From contig JAGVAO010000055.1 in the NCBI GenBank assembly GCA_020060235.1, positions 1 to 41,928 of the forward strand: 41,928 nucleotides of DNA, given 5' to 3'. The stretch is from Anaerolineales bacterium. Its GTDB lineage: Bacteria > Chloroflexota > Anaerolineae > Anaerolineales > Villigracilaceae. Below, one piece after another: positions 1 through 8,320 of this stretch. A program made the translations under genes and the position numbers. Positions within the stretch are counted from its first letter, which is position 1. Each line of letters begins with the position of its first letter. The notes under the pieces were generated by a model that was given only the letters and a program-made list of their open reading frames with translations, had not been told where the DNA came from and searched no databases.

Positions 1-2
1 CG

Positions 3-989
3 GCGCGCATGGCGCCGCTGGCGCTGGGGTCGGATACCGGCGGCAGTGTGCGCCAACCGGCGTCGTTCTGCGGCGTGACCGGGCTGAAACCGACCTATGG
101 GCGCGTTTCGCGCTACGGGCTGGTGGCTTACGGCTCGTCGCTGGATAGCGTCGGGGCGTTTGGGCGCTCGGCGCAGGAGGTTGGGGAATTGTTCGCAGCG
201 ATGGCCGGGTACGACCCACTGGATGCGACGTCGCAGGATGTTCCGCTCCCGGCGCTGGATTGGCGATTAAACGGCGAAAAGCCGCTGGGCGGACTCCGCA
301 TCGGGGTGCCGAAAGAGTATTTCATTGACGGTATCCAGGCTGAGGTGGAGAGCGCCGTGAGAAACGCCATCGCGCAGATGGAAAGCCTGGGCGCGGAGAT
401 TAAACCCGTCAGCCTGGCGCATACCGAATTCGCGCTTCCCGTGTATTATTTAATCGCCCCGGCGGAGGCCTCCGCTAACCTGGCGCGCTTTGACGGAATT
501 CGCTATGGGCCGCGCGTGAGCGGCAACTCGATGTGGGATGTGTTCACCAAGACCCGCGGCGGGAAGTTTGGCGACGAAGTTCAGCGGCGGATTATGCTGG
601 GGACATACGCGCTTTCGGCGGGCTATTACGATGCCTTTTACGGGCAGGCGCAGAAGGTGCGCACGCTCATCAAACGCGATTTCGAGCAGGTTTTTGAGCA
701 GGTCGATGCGATTGCCTGCCCGGTCGCGCCGACGACGGCTTTTAAGATTGGTTTACACAGTGGCAACCCGCTGGCAATGTATTTGGAAGATGTTTTTTCC
801 CTGCCCGCGAATCTTGCAGGCGTGCCAGGACTGGCTTTCCCGGTCGGGTTCGATGGGGCCGGGCTGCCGATTGGGATGCAGTTGATGGGCCCGCATTTTG
901 GCGAGGCCAGCCTGCTGCGCATGGCGCACGCCTACCAGCAAGCGACAGATTGGCATTTGAGAAAAGCGAACGGAGTCCAAAGTCTCTGA
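3..989 (+). CDS. gatA: Asp/Glu-tRNA amidotransferase subunit A, 3' part (5' end outside window)
   Basis: GatA releases ammonia from glutamine or asparagine, and GatB uses it to convert Glu-tRNA(Gln) or Asp-tRNA(Asn) to the amide form. The reading frame is open to the first base, so the gene starts upstream of the window; the in-frame ATG at 9 is an internal Met (residues read A-R-M-A-P-L-A-L-G). The visible part opens with the amidase-signature segment SDTGGSVRQP, whose second Ser (codon 13 counted from that Met) is the nucleophile in the family. The cis-Ser and Lys of the Ser-Ser-Lys triad lie upstream and cannot be checked. About 326 codons are visible, which fits the C-terminal two thirds of a roughly 480-residue protein. 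The stop codon (987-989) lies in the loop of a hairpin. galE follows 53 bases downstream on the same strand. Confidence 0.95.
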   Translation, partial: ARMAPLALGSDTGGSVRQPASFCGVTGLKPTYGRVSRYGLVAYGSSLDSVGAFGRSAQEVGELFAAMAGYDPLDATSQDVPLPALDWRLNGEKPLGGLRIGVPKEYFIDGIQAEVESAVRNAIAQMESLGAEIKPVSLAHTEFALPVYYLIAPAEASANLARFDGIRYGPRVSGNSMWDVFTKTRGGKFGDEVQRRIMLGTYALSAGYYDAFYGQAQKVRTLIKRDFEQVFEQVDAIACPVAPTTAFKIGLHSGNPLAMYLEDVFSLPANLAGVPGLAFPVGFDGAGLPIGMQLMGPHFGEASLLRMAHAYQQATDWHLRKANGVQSL

Positions 990-1025
990 CTTTGGCTGTC
1001 AAAAATCAGGAGATTTTTGACTCCG
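971..1025. repeat. Nested inverted repeats across the gatA stop codon
   Basis: Three perfect pairings stack in 55 bases. CGGAGTC (971-977) pairs with GACTCCG (1019-1025). Inside it, CCAAAGTC (977-984) pairs with GACTTTGG (988-995), and GTCAAAAATC (998-1007) pairs with GATTTTTGAC (1012-1021). The ends share a few bases, so outer and inner helices would compete at the junction. The gatA stop lies in the first loop. There is no U-tract right after the structure, so it is not a classic intrinsic terminator. It could be a mobile palindromic repeat or an mRNA-processing structure. Confidence 0.7.
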
Positions 1026-1042
1026 AAAATAAAGGAGCAACC

Positions 1043-2017
1043 ATGAACATCTTTGTCACCGGCGGGGCCGGATACATCGGCTCGGCCACCGCAGACGCGC
1101 TCGTCAAAGCCGGGCATAACGTGACGGTCTATGATTCGCTCATCACCGGGCACCGCGAGTCGGTTCCGGCGGAGGCAGCGTTTGTCCAGGGCGATTTGGC
1201 GGACAGCCACTCGCTGGCCCTGGCGCTGACCAGCCAGAAGTTCGACGCAGTCATGCACTTCGCAGCCTTCATCGAGGCGGGCGAGAGCATGAAAGACCCC
1301 GGCAAGTTTTTCCGCAACAATTTGGTCAATTCGCTTTCGCTGATGGATATGGCCGTGCGCGCCGGGGTGAAGCGTTTTGTGTTTTCTTCGACGGCGGCGG
1401 TATATCAATCGAGCGAGGAGCCACTCAGCGAAGAATCCCCGCTTGGGCCGACCAATACATACGGCTATACAAAACTGGCTGTCGAGCAGTCTCTCGACTG
1501 GTACCGCCAGATTCACGGATTGCACTTTGCCGCCTTACGCTATTTCAATGCCTGCGGCGCGCGTCCCGGACACGGCGAGGCCCACCAGCCCGAATCTCAT
1601 CTGATTCCGCGTGTCATCCAGGTGGCGCTCGGTCAGGCTGAGGCGGCTTATATCTTCGGGACGGATTACCCGACCCCGGATGGAACCTGCATCCGCGACT
1701 ACGTTCATATTTTGGATTTGGTCTCGGCCCACCTGCTGGCGCTGGAGGCCCTGGGCGAACACGACAAACTGGTCTATAACGTCGGTTCGGGCAACGGCTA
1801 CTCGGTGCGCGAAGTGATTGAAGCGACCCAACAGGTCAGCGGCGCGGACATCAAAGTGGTCGAATCTCCGCGCCGCCCCGGCGATTCTGCGCGGCTGGTG
1901 GCCTCGTCGGAGAAAATCCGCCGCGAGTTAGGCTGGAAGCCGCAGCACGATAACCTGCATGACATCCTTGGCTCGGCCTGGGCATGGCATAAAAATAACC
2001 CGAAGGGGTATGCTTAA
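1043..2017 (+). CDS. galE: UDP-glucose 4-epimerase
   Basis: This enzyme interconverts UDP-glucose and UDP-galactose in the cytoplasm, feeding galactose use and surface polysaccharide synthesis. The 324-residue protein has the N-terminal NAD-binding Rossmann motif GGAGYIG (residues 7-13), the active-site Ser/Thr region SSTAAVY (115-121) and the short-chain dehydrogenase pair Y140-x3-K144. Its length fits the family. The open frame extends upstream, but I chose the ATG at 1043 because AAAGGAG (1031-1037) sits 5 bases before it and the Rossmann strand begins there. It follows gatA in the same direction with the nested inverted repeats between them. Other 4-epimerases of the extended SDR family (for example UDP-GlcNAc or UDP-GlcA epimerases) cannot be excluded from sequence alone. 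Confidence 0.9.
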   Translation: MNIFVTGGAGYIGSATADALVKAGHNVTVYDSLITGHRESVPAEAAFVQGDLADSHSLALALTSQKFDAVMHFAAFIEAGESMKDPGKFFRNNLVNSLSLMDMAVRAGVKRFVFSSTAAVYQSSEEPLSEESPLGPTNTYGYTKLAVEQSLDWYRQIHGLHFAALRYFNACGARPGHGEAHQPESHLIPRVIQVALGQAEAAYIFGTDYPTPDGTCIRDYVHILDLVSAHLLALEALGEHDKLVYNVGSGNGYSVREVIEATQQVSGADIKVVESPRRPGDSARLVASSEKIRRELGWKPQHDNLHDILGSAWAWHKNNPKGYA

Positions 2018-2021
2018 AGGC

Positions 2022-2156
2022 TTTACCGCCAAGGGGCCAAACTGCCAAGGTCGCCAAATTTTAAAATTTCGTTTGTGGCTCGAAAGGCTGTGCGCCTTGA
2101 TAAGAGCAAAAAAGAAATTCTTGGCATCTCCGCTACTTGGCGACCTTGGCGGTAAA
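2022..2156. repeat. GCCAAG-unit inverted-repeat element, copy 1
   Basis: The gap between galE and the membrane protease is filled by an inverted repeat. The termini TTTACCGCCAAGG (2022-2034) and CCTTGGCGGTAAA (2144-2156) pair over 13 bases. A second, shifted register pairs GCCAAGGTCGCCAA (2044-2057) with TTGGCGACCTTGGC (2137-2150) over 14 bases. The arms are made of repeated GCCAA-type units, so several registers can fold. The centre (2058-2136) is AT-richer and shows no gene. A related element lies at 11783-11868. The right end stops 17 bases before the next start codon. Confidence 0.8.
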
Positions 2157-2173
2157 AATAGGATACCGTCTAA

Positions 2174-2827
2174 ATGTTCCTGATAACCTTCCTCGTTGTC
2201 CTGCTCGGCTGGCTGTTCTCGCTGGCACTGCATGAGTTTTCGCACGCCTTTGTCGCCTATCGCGGCGGCGACTACACCGTCAAGGACAAAGGCTACCTGA
2301 CCTTCGACCTGCGCAAGTACACCCACCCGGTCTTTTCCTTCCTGCTGCCAATGCTCTTCCTGCTGATGGGCGGTATCGGCCTGCCGGGCGGGGCGGTCTA
2401 TATCGAGACCTGGCGGCTGCGTTCACGCGGATGGCAGACAGCCGTTTCACTGGCCGGGCCGCTCTCGAACCTGGTGATTGCCGTTTTGCTGGCGATTCTC
2501 TTGCAGGTGGACGTGGTGGCGCGTTCCCCCCTTGGGCCTGGACTCGGCTTCCTGGCCTTTTTACAGGTGACGGCCACGCTCTTCAACCTGATGCCTATTC
2601 CGCCCTTCGACGGGTTCGGCGCGCTCAGGCCACATCTCGAACCGTCCCTGCGTGCCAAAATGGAAGACTTTGGCCGCTACTCGCTGTGGGTGGTTATCCT
2701 GTTGTTCTGGTTTGTGCCGGGAGTCAGTGACGCGTTCTGGGGGTTGGTGCGGACGATTGCCGTTTTGCTGGGCATCCCACTTGAGTTGGCCCAAACCGGT
2801 TTGAGCGAGTTTATGTTCTGGCGGTAA
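2174..2827 (+). CDS. Site-2-type membrane zinc metalloprotease (M50 family)
   Basis: This is probably an intramembrane protease that cuts substrates in or near the membrane. The 217-residue protein is very hydrophobic, with about five or six membrane segments. The first helix carries the zinc motif H20-E21-F-S-H24. AGPLSN (94-99) and the third zinc ligand D146 in PIPPFDG complete the M50 signature. No PDZ domain is visible, so it belongs to the compact type rather than the RseP type. The ATG at 2174 has only a weak AGGA (2160-2163) upstream, and the repeat element ends just before it. Nothing in the neighbourhood names a substrate. It converges on the DUF6504-like gene. Confidence 0.85.
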   Translation: MFLITFLVVLLGWLFSLALHEFSHAFVAYRGGDYTVKDKGYLTFDLRKYTHPVFSFLLPMLFLLMGGIGLPGGAVYIETWRLRSRGWQTAVSLAGPLSNLVIAVLLAILLQVDVVARSPLGPGLGFLAFLQVTATLFNLMPIPPFDGFGALRPHLEPSLRAKMEDFGRYSLWVVILLFWFVPGVSDAFWGLVRTIAVLLGIPLELAQTGLSEFMFWR

Positions 2828-2833
2828 TGACAA

Positions 2834-2850
2834 CAGGTGACTATCACCTG
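2834..2850. other. Hairpin at convergent gene ends
   Basis: CAGGTGA (2834-2840) and TCACCTG (2844-2850) form a perfect 7-bp stem with a 3-base loop. It lies between the stop of the metalloprotease (2825-2827) and the stop of the opposing gene (2844-2846). No T-run follows on either strand, so any terminator role is doubtful. Confidence 0.4.
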
Positions 2851-3227
2851 GATTCTTCCAACTCCCGGTAAATGACCCAATGCCCCTTGCGGTCGTCGGC
2901 GCTTTTGATTTCGCGGTCATAGTAGATGTCGAAGACCTGTCCCGATTGCACCCGCACCCGGAAAAAGAATCGCCCAACGCCGAGCGAACCGCGCCCGGCG
3001 GCCACAGCGGCATGTTCGGGGCGCATGTTGCGGGCGGCGCGTCCCTTGCGGGCAAAGTCGCTCCACTCGGCCAGCGATTCAAGAATCGGGTAGTCCGCGC
3101 CGCGCCAGGTGAAACGCTGCGGGCAGGGGGGAGTTTTCTCGTAAATTGGGGGCGAATCCCAATCCACCGTAATCGGCTCGTCCAAAAAGTGAATCGGGGT
3201 AAATTCAGGCATATTCTTTTCATCCAT
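2844..3227 (-). CDS. DUF6504-like small protein
   Basis: The function is unknown. The 127-residue soluble protein has a short acidic N-terminus, a central FTWRG motif (about residues 39-43), and a C-terminal part rich in aromatic and basic residues, with FFFRVRV and a stretch about a bound or 'displayed' ligand such as VFDIYYDRE. The layout (a 'PI-V' start, then F-x-W-R-G, then Y/F-rich strands ending YYD) resembles the DUF6504 family of actinobacteria and Chloroflexota, a match recalled from memory. Two ATGs are possible, at 3227 and 3212. Neither has a strong Shine-Dalgarno, although AAAAGA sits before the second. It is divergent from the helicase, separated by 51 bases, and converges with the metalloprotease. 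Confidence 0.7.
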   Translation of the reverse strand: MDEKNMPEFTPIHFLDEPITVDWDSPPIYEKTPPCPQRFTWRGADYPILESLAEWSDFARKGRAARNMRPEHAAVAAGRGSLGVGRFFFRVRVQSGQVFDIYYDREIKSADDRKGHWVIYRELEESR

Positions 3228-3237
3228 TCATGGGTGA

Positions 3238-3243
3238 TATACT
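3238..3243 (+). promoter_or_regulatory. Candidate -10 box for the helicase gene
   Basis: TATACT lies 35 bases upstream of the helicase ATG in the short divergent gap. No good -35 hexamer stands at the right spacing, so this is a weak call based on one hexamer. Confidence 0.3.
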
Positions 3244-3278
3244 CGGTTAACATCATTTTATGACAGAATTGAGATTTT

Positions 3279-4721
3279 ATGAACAGCACTGAACCTACAA
3301 ACCCGAACCCTTTGCCCGACATCACCTTCGAGCAGCTGCCCGTCCATTTGCGCGAGGCCGCCGCGCGGGCCGGATGGCAGGATTTGATGCCCGTCCAGGC
3401 ACGCGCCATCCCTTACCTGCTTGCACAGCGCAATATGATGATTCAGGCCCGCACTGGCAGCGGCAAAACGGGGGCTTTTTTGTTGCCGATGCTCGAACGG
3501 CTCGACCCCAACAGCCCAAACTGTCAGGCGTTAATCCTTGTGCCGACCCGCGAACTGGCTCGGCAGGTCTGGCAGGAGGCTGAAAAACTGTGCGGAGACA
3601 AGGGGCTGCGCACTGTGGCAGTTTACGGCGGGGTGGGCTACCAGCCGCAAATTAATGCCCTCAAGCAGGGCGCGCATATCGTTGTCGGCACGCCGGGACG
3701 GGTGCTCGACCATCTGCTCAAACGCACCTTCACCCTCGAACGTCTCAGGATGTTGATTTTCGACGAAGCCGACCGGATGCTTTCGATGGGCTTTTACCCG
3801 GATATGCGCGAGGTGCAGCGCTACCTGCCAGGCCGCCCCGTGCATACCTGCATGTTTTCGGCGACTTTCCCTGAAATGGTGTTGCGCTCGGCGCGCGAGT
3901 TCATCCAGTCGCCGGAATTTGTCAGCCTGAGCAGCGACCACGTGCATGTGACCGACACCGAGCATATTTTCTACATCGTGGACGGCATGGACAAGGACCG
4001 CAGCCTGGTGCGGTTGATTGAAGTCGAACAGCCCGCTTCGGCGATTATTTTCTGCAACACGAAAGACCGTGTGCATTACGTCTCGACCGTCTTGCAGCGT
4101 TTTGGCTACGACGCCGACGAGTTAAGCGCGGATTTGTCACAGCAGGCGCGTGAGAAGGTGCTCGAACGGGTGCGGCGCGGGACGCTGCGCTTCCTGGTGG
4201 CAACCGACATCGCCGCGCGCGGGTTGGATATTCCCAGCCTGTCGCATGTCATCCAGTACGAGCCACCCGAGGAGGCCGAGGCTTACATCCACCGCGCCGG
4301 GCGCACAGGCCGAGCCGGGGCTACCGGGATTGCGATTTCGCTGGTCAACAAGGGCGAGAAATTCAGGCTGATGCAGATTGCCAGCCAGTACGACATCCCG
4401 CTCGAGGAACATCCCATCCCCGGCGATGCAGATGTGCAGGCGGTCGTGACGGAGCGGGTCACCGCCCTGCTGGAAGCGCGCCTGCGCGCCCGCGACAAAC
4501 TGCAAACCGAACGCAGCCAGCGCTTCGCGCCGCTTGTCCGCAGCCTGTTGGAAAACGACGAAGAACTCGATATTATTACGATGCTGGTGGATGAGTATTA
4601 CCAGAAAACCCTGCACGCGCCGGTACTGGGAGCGGCTGACGTGCCAAGCCATTCCGCGCCTGCCAGCGCACCCCGGCAGCAAAATCGGCGCGGGTCAGAC
4701 CGCAACCGCCGCAGGCGGTAA
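3279..4721 (+). CDS. DEAD-box ATP-dependent RNA helicase
   Basis: This protein unwinds short RNA duplexes with ATP and probably helps ribosome assembly or RNA turnover, as CshA and DeaD relatives do. All family motifs are visible in the 480 residues: a Q-motif region (about 16-40), motif I ARTGSGKT (57-64), Ia PTRELA (89-94), Ib TPGR (138-141), II DEAD (162-165), III SAT (194-196), then in the second RecA domain IIFCNTK, ATDIAARGLDI and VI HRAGRTGRAG. The tail is Ser/Ala-rich and ends in a basic Arg/Asn patch, as in RNA-anchoring tails of this family. The ATG at 3279 has only a weak GAG upstream. It stands alone between a divergent gene and a small downstream gene. I cannot tell which DEAD-box subfamily it belongs to. 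Confidence 0.93.
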   Translation: MNSTEPTNPNPLPDITFEQLPVHLREAAARAGWQDLMPVQARAIPYLLAQRNMMIQARTGSGKTGAFLLPMLERLDPNSPNCQALILVPTRELARQVWQEAEKLCGDKGLRTVAVYGGVGYQPQINALKQGAHIVVGTPGRVLDHLLKRTFTLERLRMLIFDEADRMLSMGFYPDMREVQRYLPGRPVHTCMFSATFPEMVLRSAREFIQSPEFVSLSSDHVHVTDTEHIFYIVDGMDKDRSLVRLIEVEQPASAIIFCNTKDRVHYVSTVLQRFGYDADELSADLSQQAREKVLERVRRGTLRFLVATDIAARGLDIPSLSHVIQYEPPEEAEAYIHRAGRTGRAGATGIAISLVNKGEKFRLMQIASQYDIPLEEHPIPGDADVQAVVTERVTALLEARLRARDKLQTERSQRFAPLVRSLLENDEELDIITMLVDEYYQKTLHAPVLGAADVPSHSAPASAPRQQNRRGSDRNRRRR

Positions 4722-4800
4722 TCCTAACCCGGCCAAACCGCAGAAGGGCAAATAAATCGCCAGGGGCGTGAAGTTTTAGAAGTATTCAAGGAGAACCTTT

Positions 4801-5130
4801 ATGAACAGCATTGCCCTTACCCCCCAGCCGCCTTATTACGCTGTCATCTTCACCTCGCTTCGCACCGAGGGCGATAACGGCTACGGCGAAATGTCCGAAA
4901 AAATGGTCAACCTGGCCTCGTCACAGTCCGGTTTCCTGGGCATGGAATCGGCACGCGACGGGCTGGGAATTACGGTTTCCTACTGGGACAGCCTCGAAGC
5001 CATCCGTGCCTGGCACCGTAATGCTGAGCACGAACTCGCCCAAAAAGCAGGCTACCAACAATGGTACCAGTCGTTTAAGGTGCGGGTTTGCAAGGTCGAG
5101 CGGGATTATGGTTTTGAAAAGGGAACCTGA
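4801..5130 (+). CDS. ABM-fold (antibiotic biosynthesis monooxygenase-like) small protein
   Basis: This 109-residue protein resembles the dimeric alpha+beta-barrel ABM family (COG2329 type). An opening strand (YYAVIFTS) is followed by a helix with GYGEMSEKM, then SQSGFLGMES, a strand ITVSYWDS, and a helix EAIRAWHRNAEH, with the usual W-x3-xxH pattern. The family includes heme-degrading enzymes, quinol monooxygenases and many proteins of unknown function, so no reaction is assigned. AAGGAG stands 7 to 12 bases before the ATG at 4801. It lies 79 bases after the helicase gene and could be read from the same transcript. It converges with radA with a 29-base gap and no clear terminator. Confidence 0.8.
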   Translation: MNSIALTPQPPYYAVIFTSLRTEGDNGYGEMSEKMVNLASSQSGFLGMESARDGLGITVSYWDSLEAIRAWHRNAEHELAQKAGYQQWYQSFKVRVCKVERDYGFEKGT

Positions 5131-5159
5131 AAATTCGAGCGATTCGATGCTGCTTAAAA

Positions 5160-6578
5160 CTACGCTACCTTGCGCCCTTTCGGCAATTCGCGCTGGATGG
5201 CAAAGGCCGCGTCGAGGGCATCATGCACCGAACGGGCCTCGATAATCTGGAGGTTGTCGGGCCAGGGTTCAGCCTTGCGCAGGCGTTTGGGCACAATCGC
5301 GATTTTGAATCCCAACTTTTGGGCCTCGCGCAGTCGGACAGGCATCTGCCCCGGCAGGCGTAGTTCCCCGGCCAGGCCGATTTCGCCAATCAGCACCGCA
5401 TCGGCGCGGACGGGCAGGTCGCGCATCGAAGACGTTATTGCCGCGGCGATTGCCAGGTCGGCGGCAGGTTCATCAATCTTAATCCCACCCACCACGTTCA
5501 CAAAAATATCCTGCTCGACCAGTTTGACCCCCACCCGGCGGGTCAGCACGGCGGCAATCATCAGCAGCCGGTTGTAGTCGACGCCGTTGGGCGTGCGGCG
5601 GGCGTTGCCAAACTGGGTCGGCGAGGTCAATCCCTGCAACTCGACCAGCAGCGGACGGGTTCCCTCCATCGTTACGGCAATGGCCGAGCCGGGGGCGTTG
5701 ACCATCCGTTCGGCCAGGAAGGCCTCGGAGGGATTCGGCACTTCGACCAGTCCCTTTTCGCGCATCTCGAAGACTCCAACTTCAGCGGTCGCCCCAAACC
5801 GGTTCTTGACCGAACGCAGCAGGCGATAAGCCTGGAAGCGGTCGCCCTCCAGATACAGCACCGTATCCACAATATGTTCCAGCACGCGCGGGCCGGCAAT
5901 CGCGCCTTCCTTGGTGACGTGCCCGATGATAAAGACGCTCACATTTTGCGATTTTGCCAGTTCGCGCAACTGTGACGAACACTCGCGCACCTGTGAAACC
6001 GACCCGGCGCTCGATTCGAGTTCGGGCAGGTAAACGGTCTGGATGGAATCGATAATCAGCAGGTCGGGGCGCACCTCGCGGACATGCTCAAGGATGGTTT
6101 GCAGGTTCGTTTCGGTTACGAGGAACAGGCCGTCGGGGAAATTGCCGTTTTTTTCCATCAGCCGGTCAGCGCGCATCTTAATCTGGCGTTCCGACTCCTC
6201 GCCGGAAACGTACAGCACGCGCTTGCTCCCCGCCATGGCAAGGGTCATTTGCAGCATCAGCGTCGATTTGCCGATGCCTGGGTCGCCGCCGACCAGCACA
6301 ATTGAGCCGGGGACAATCCCGCCGCCAAGCACGCGCGAAAACTCACCAATCGGGACCGGGATGCGTTCTTCCGAATCCCCGCCAATGTCGCCGATTTTGC
6401 GCGGGGAGGTACGCCCAGTCAGCCCACGCGCGGCGTTCGGACTTTTGGCTGGTCCGGCTTCCTGGACGATTTCCTCGACCATGCTGCTGAACGAACCACA
6501 CTGCGGGCACTTGCCCATATAGGATGCGGAAACGCGCCCACACTGCTGGCAGACAAAACGACTGATGGTTTTTGCCAT
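5160..6578 (-). CDS. radA: DNA repair protein RadA (Sms)
   Basis: RadA is a hexameric RecA-like motor that drives branch migration during recombinational repair. The 472 residues show the full family order: an N-terminal zinc finger with C10-x2-C13 and C24-x2-C27, Walker A GGDPGIGKST (97-106), a Walker B strand at LLIIDS (173-178), the RadA-specific KNRFG motif (258-262), and a C-terminal Lon-protease-like domain. A GTG at 6584 is in frame upstream, but the ATG at 6578 is the better start: AGGAG (6584-6588) sits 5 bases before it and would overlap the GTG. The protein begins MAKTISRF, as its homologues do. A TATACT box lies upstream. Confidence 0.95.
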   Translation of the reverse strand: MAKTISRFVCQQCGRVSASYMGKCPQCGSFSSMVEEIVQEAGPAKSPNAARGLTGRTSPRKIGDIGGDSEERIPVPIGEFSRVLGGGIVPGSIVLVGGDPGIGKSTLMLQMTLAMAGSKRVLYVSGEESERQIKMRADRLMEKNGNFPDGLFLVTETNLQTILEHVREVRPDLLIIDSIQTVYLPELESSAGSVSQVRECSSQLRELAKSQNVSVFIIGHVTKEGAIAGPRVLEHIVDTVLYLEGDRFQAYRLLRSVKNRFGATAEVGVFEMREKGLVEVPNPSEAFLAERMVNAPGSAIAVTMEGTRPLLVELQGLTSPTQFGNARRTPNGVDYNRLLMIAAVLTRRVGVKLVEQDIFVNVVGGIKIDEPAADLAIAAAITSSMRDLPVRADAVLIGEIGLAGELRLPGQMPVRLREAQKLGFKIAIVPKRLRKAEPWPDNLQIIEARSVHDALDAAFAIQRELPKGRKVA

Positions 6579-6597
6579 AATCACTCCTGTATCGCCT

Positions 6598-6603
6598 AGT
6601 ATA
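6598..6603 (-). promoter_or_regulatory. radA: Candidate -10 box for radA
   Basis: TATACT on the minus strand lies about 20 bases before the radA ATG, giving a short leader that just includes the Shine-Dalgarno. The -35 region is not convincing. Confidence 0.4.
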
Positions 6604-6682
6604 GCAGAATTTATGTTCTAGTGCGGGGCTTTCGGGTTTTGCTGGTTTTCTGTTCAGCGAAAATATTCGCATCAAACCATCT

Positions 6683-8278
6683 TTATTTATCGGTTTTTAG
6701 CCGGTAGATTTCAAAGCCGTGGATGATTTCATCCAGTTCATAACGGTCGGCAACAAAATCGAAAAACTCCTGCTGGTACGGCGGCCGATAAAACCCCCTG
6801 CCACTGGAAAACTGTTCCCTGCGAACCTGTGGATTGATTGACAGGATATCCGACGATTTGTGGCTCATATCTACAATTAGCATCGGAGGACTTAACAACA
6901 AGCCATCGTAAAAGGCTTGGCTCATCAGTTCAGTATATGGGGATTTAGAATAAGCCGGATAGAACAGGTAAGGAGTGGGCGCATCGCGTTGGGCGAGAAA
7001 GTTGATGAGCGGATAAGCGCCCCACACCAGCACAAAATCATCTTCACGGGTTTTCTGGCGAACAAAACGCGCAACCGGGTCAACCTTCTCAACCCCTTTT
7101 TCACGTTCATAAATGATGCGAAACAATGTGCTGTGATAAGTTTCACCAGCACCATTCACCGAATAGAGAAAAACCAGGGCGCTCAAAACTATTACATGAA
7201 ACCGAATGGGTTGTTCCAAGAAGCGGCGAAAAGGCGTAGAAAGTGCATAAGCGGTGAAAGCAGAGAATCCGAACGCCAACAGACAAGCCAGGGCGGGCAT
7301 CCACAACACAAAATAATGGAAGTAATTGCGTCCCGAAATACTGCTCAAAAGCGATTCAATCGGAAGTCCTAAGAGCAGGAAGATAACCATGCTGGAAGAG
7401 GCAACCTGGTTTTTTCGCGCCAAACACCACAGGAGATAAACATAAGCACCAACGGCAAGATAAGCAGGCCAGCCTAATAACAAAATCCCGGGCAAGATAT
7501 TCAATTTAAATGCGCTTCGTGCGCCCGAATAATAAAAGTTATACAAGATGGATGCTTCGAACATCTTATCGAGCAAACCCACCGACCAAAAATATACCAG
7601 CACCGGCAAAACGGTCAGCAGGAATGCCCCACCCGCCCACAGGGCAACCTGCCCAATCTGTCGAAACTGCCTGTTCCAAATTAAAGGCAACAACACCGCA
7701 GCAAGCACTGTTATCGATGTGCCAATATTATTGGCCCGCAGCATAAAACTGCAGGCCAGGCAAAAGCCAAGCCCCGTCAAAAACTTGCGATCAAGTGTGG
7801 AATTGGCTGACAGGAACAAATAGATGAGCAAGAAAGCGAACGGCAGGGTATATCCCTCTGTGTTGTTACCATTTTGAAAGGTAAGCGTCAAGCCATAAAG
7901 CCAGATGATACTCGCGAACAATGCGGCAGCATGTCCCCATTTGCGAGCAAATCCGCGATACCCAAGAAAAGCCGCAATCAGCGTGAAAGCAATCTCCAAA
8001 AACCAGACACCCCAACGCGATTCGCGTCCCAGCCACAAGCCGAGGGCATTGAAATAAAAAATAAGTGGCCCCTTGCTATCCCAAAAATCTACATAGGGAA
8101 GTTTGCCCTGCAAAATTTGCCGTCCAGCATACAGGAAAAATCCGCTATCCCTGCCTGGCAAGATTTCCAGCGGCCTGGTCTGCATATAAACCAGCCCTAT
8201 CAACATGCCAAGTACCATGAGAATTAGAAAATTTTCAAAAAGTGATAGTCTTGAAAATGTATGTGGTGTATTTTTCAT
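6683..8278 (-). CDS. Membrane glycosyltransferase (GT-C / ArnT-PMT-like)
   Basis: This is probably a polyprenol-phosphate-sugar-dependent transferase that glycosylates a lipid, polysaccharide or protein on the outer face of the membrane. The 531-residue protein starts with a helix (about 15-32), then a loop with PGRD44SGFF and a second acidic stretch VDFWDSKGP, typical of the first loop of GT-C enzymes where the catalytic Asp sits. About ten further hydrophobic helices and a soluble C-terminal part of about 130 residues follow. GGGGA lies before the ATG. Base composition is clearly more AT-rich than in the neighbours, with many AAA/TTT codons, which hints at a different history. Acceptor and donor cannot be read from the sequence. 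It may be co-transcribed with the upstream fusion gene (42-base gap). Confidence 0.75.
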   Translation of the reverse strand: MKNTPHTFSRLSLFENFLILMVLGMLIGLVYMQTRPLEILPGRDSGFFLYAGRQILQGKLPYVDFWDSKGPLIFYFNALGLWLGRESRWGVWFLEIAFTLIAAFLGYRGFARKWGHAAALFASIIWLYGLTLTFQNGNNTEGYTLPFAFLLIYLFLSANSTLDRKFLTGLGFCLACSFMLRANNIGTSITVLAAVLLPLIWNRQFRQIGQVALWAGGAFLLTVLPVLVYFWSVGLLDKMFEASILYNFYYSGARSAFKLNILPGILLLGWPAYLAVGAYVYLLWCLARKNQVASSSMVIFLLLGLPIESLLSSISGRNYFHYFVLWMPALACLLAFGFSAFTAYALSTPFRRFLEQPIRFHVIVLSALVFLYSVNGAGETYHSTLFRIIYEREKGVEKVDPVARFVRQKTREDDFVLVWGAYPLINFLAQRDAPTPYLFYPAYSKSPYTELMSQAFYDGLLLSPPMLIVDMSHKSSDILSINPQVRREQFSSGRGFYRPPYQQEFFDFVADRYELDEIIHGFEIYRLKTDK

Positions 8279-8320
8279 TAAAAATCCCCAAAGGTATTTT
8301 GAATGTAGTCGCTGTCCTTT

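Noticed and set aside
6603-6682. Possible terminator between the glycosyltransferase gene and radA
   Set aside because: The only stem, GCGAA-TATT-TTCGC, is short and has no T-run in the minus direction.
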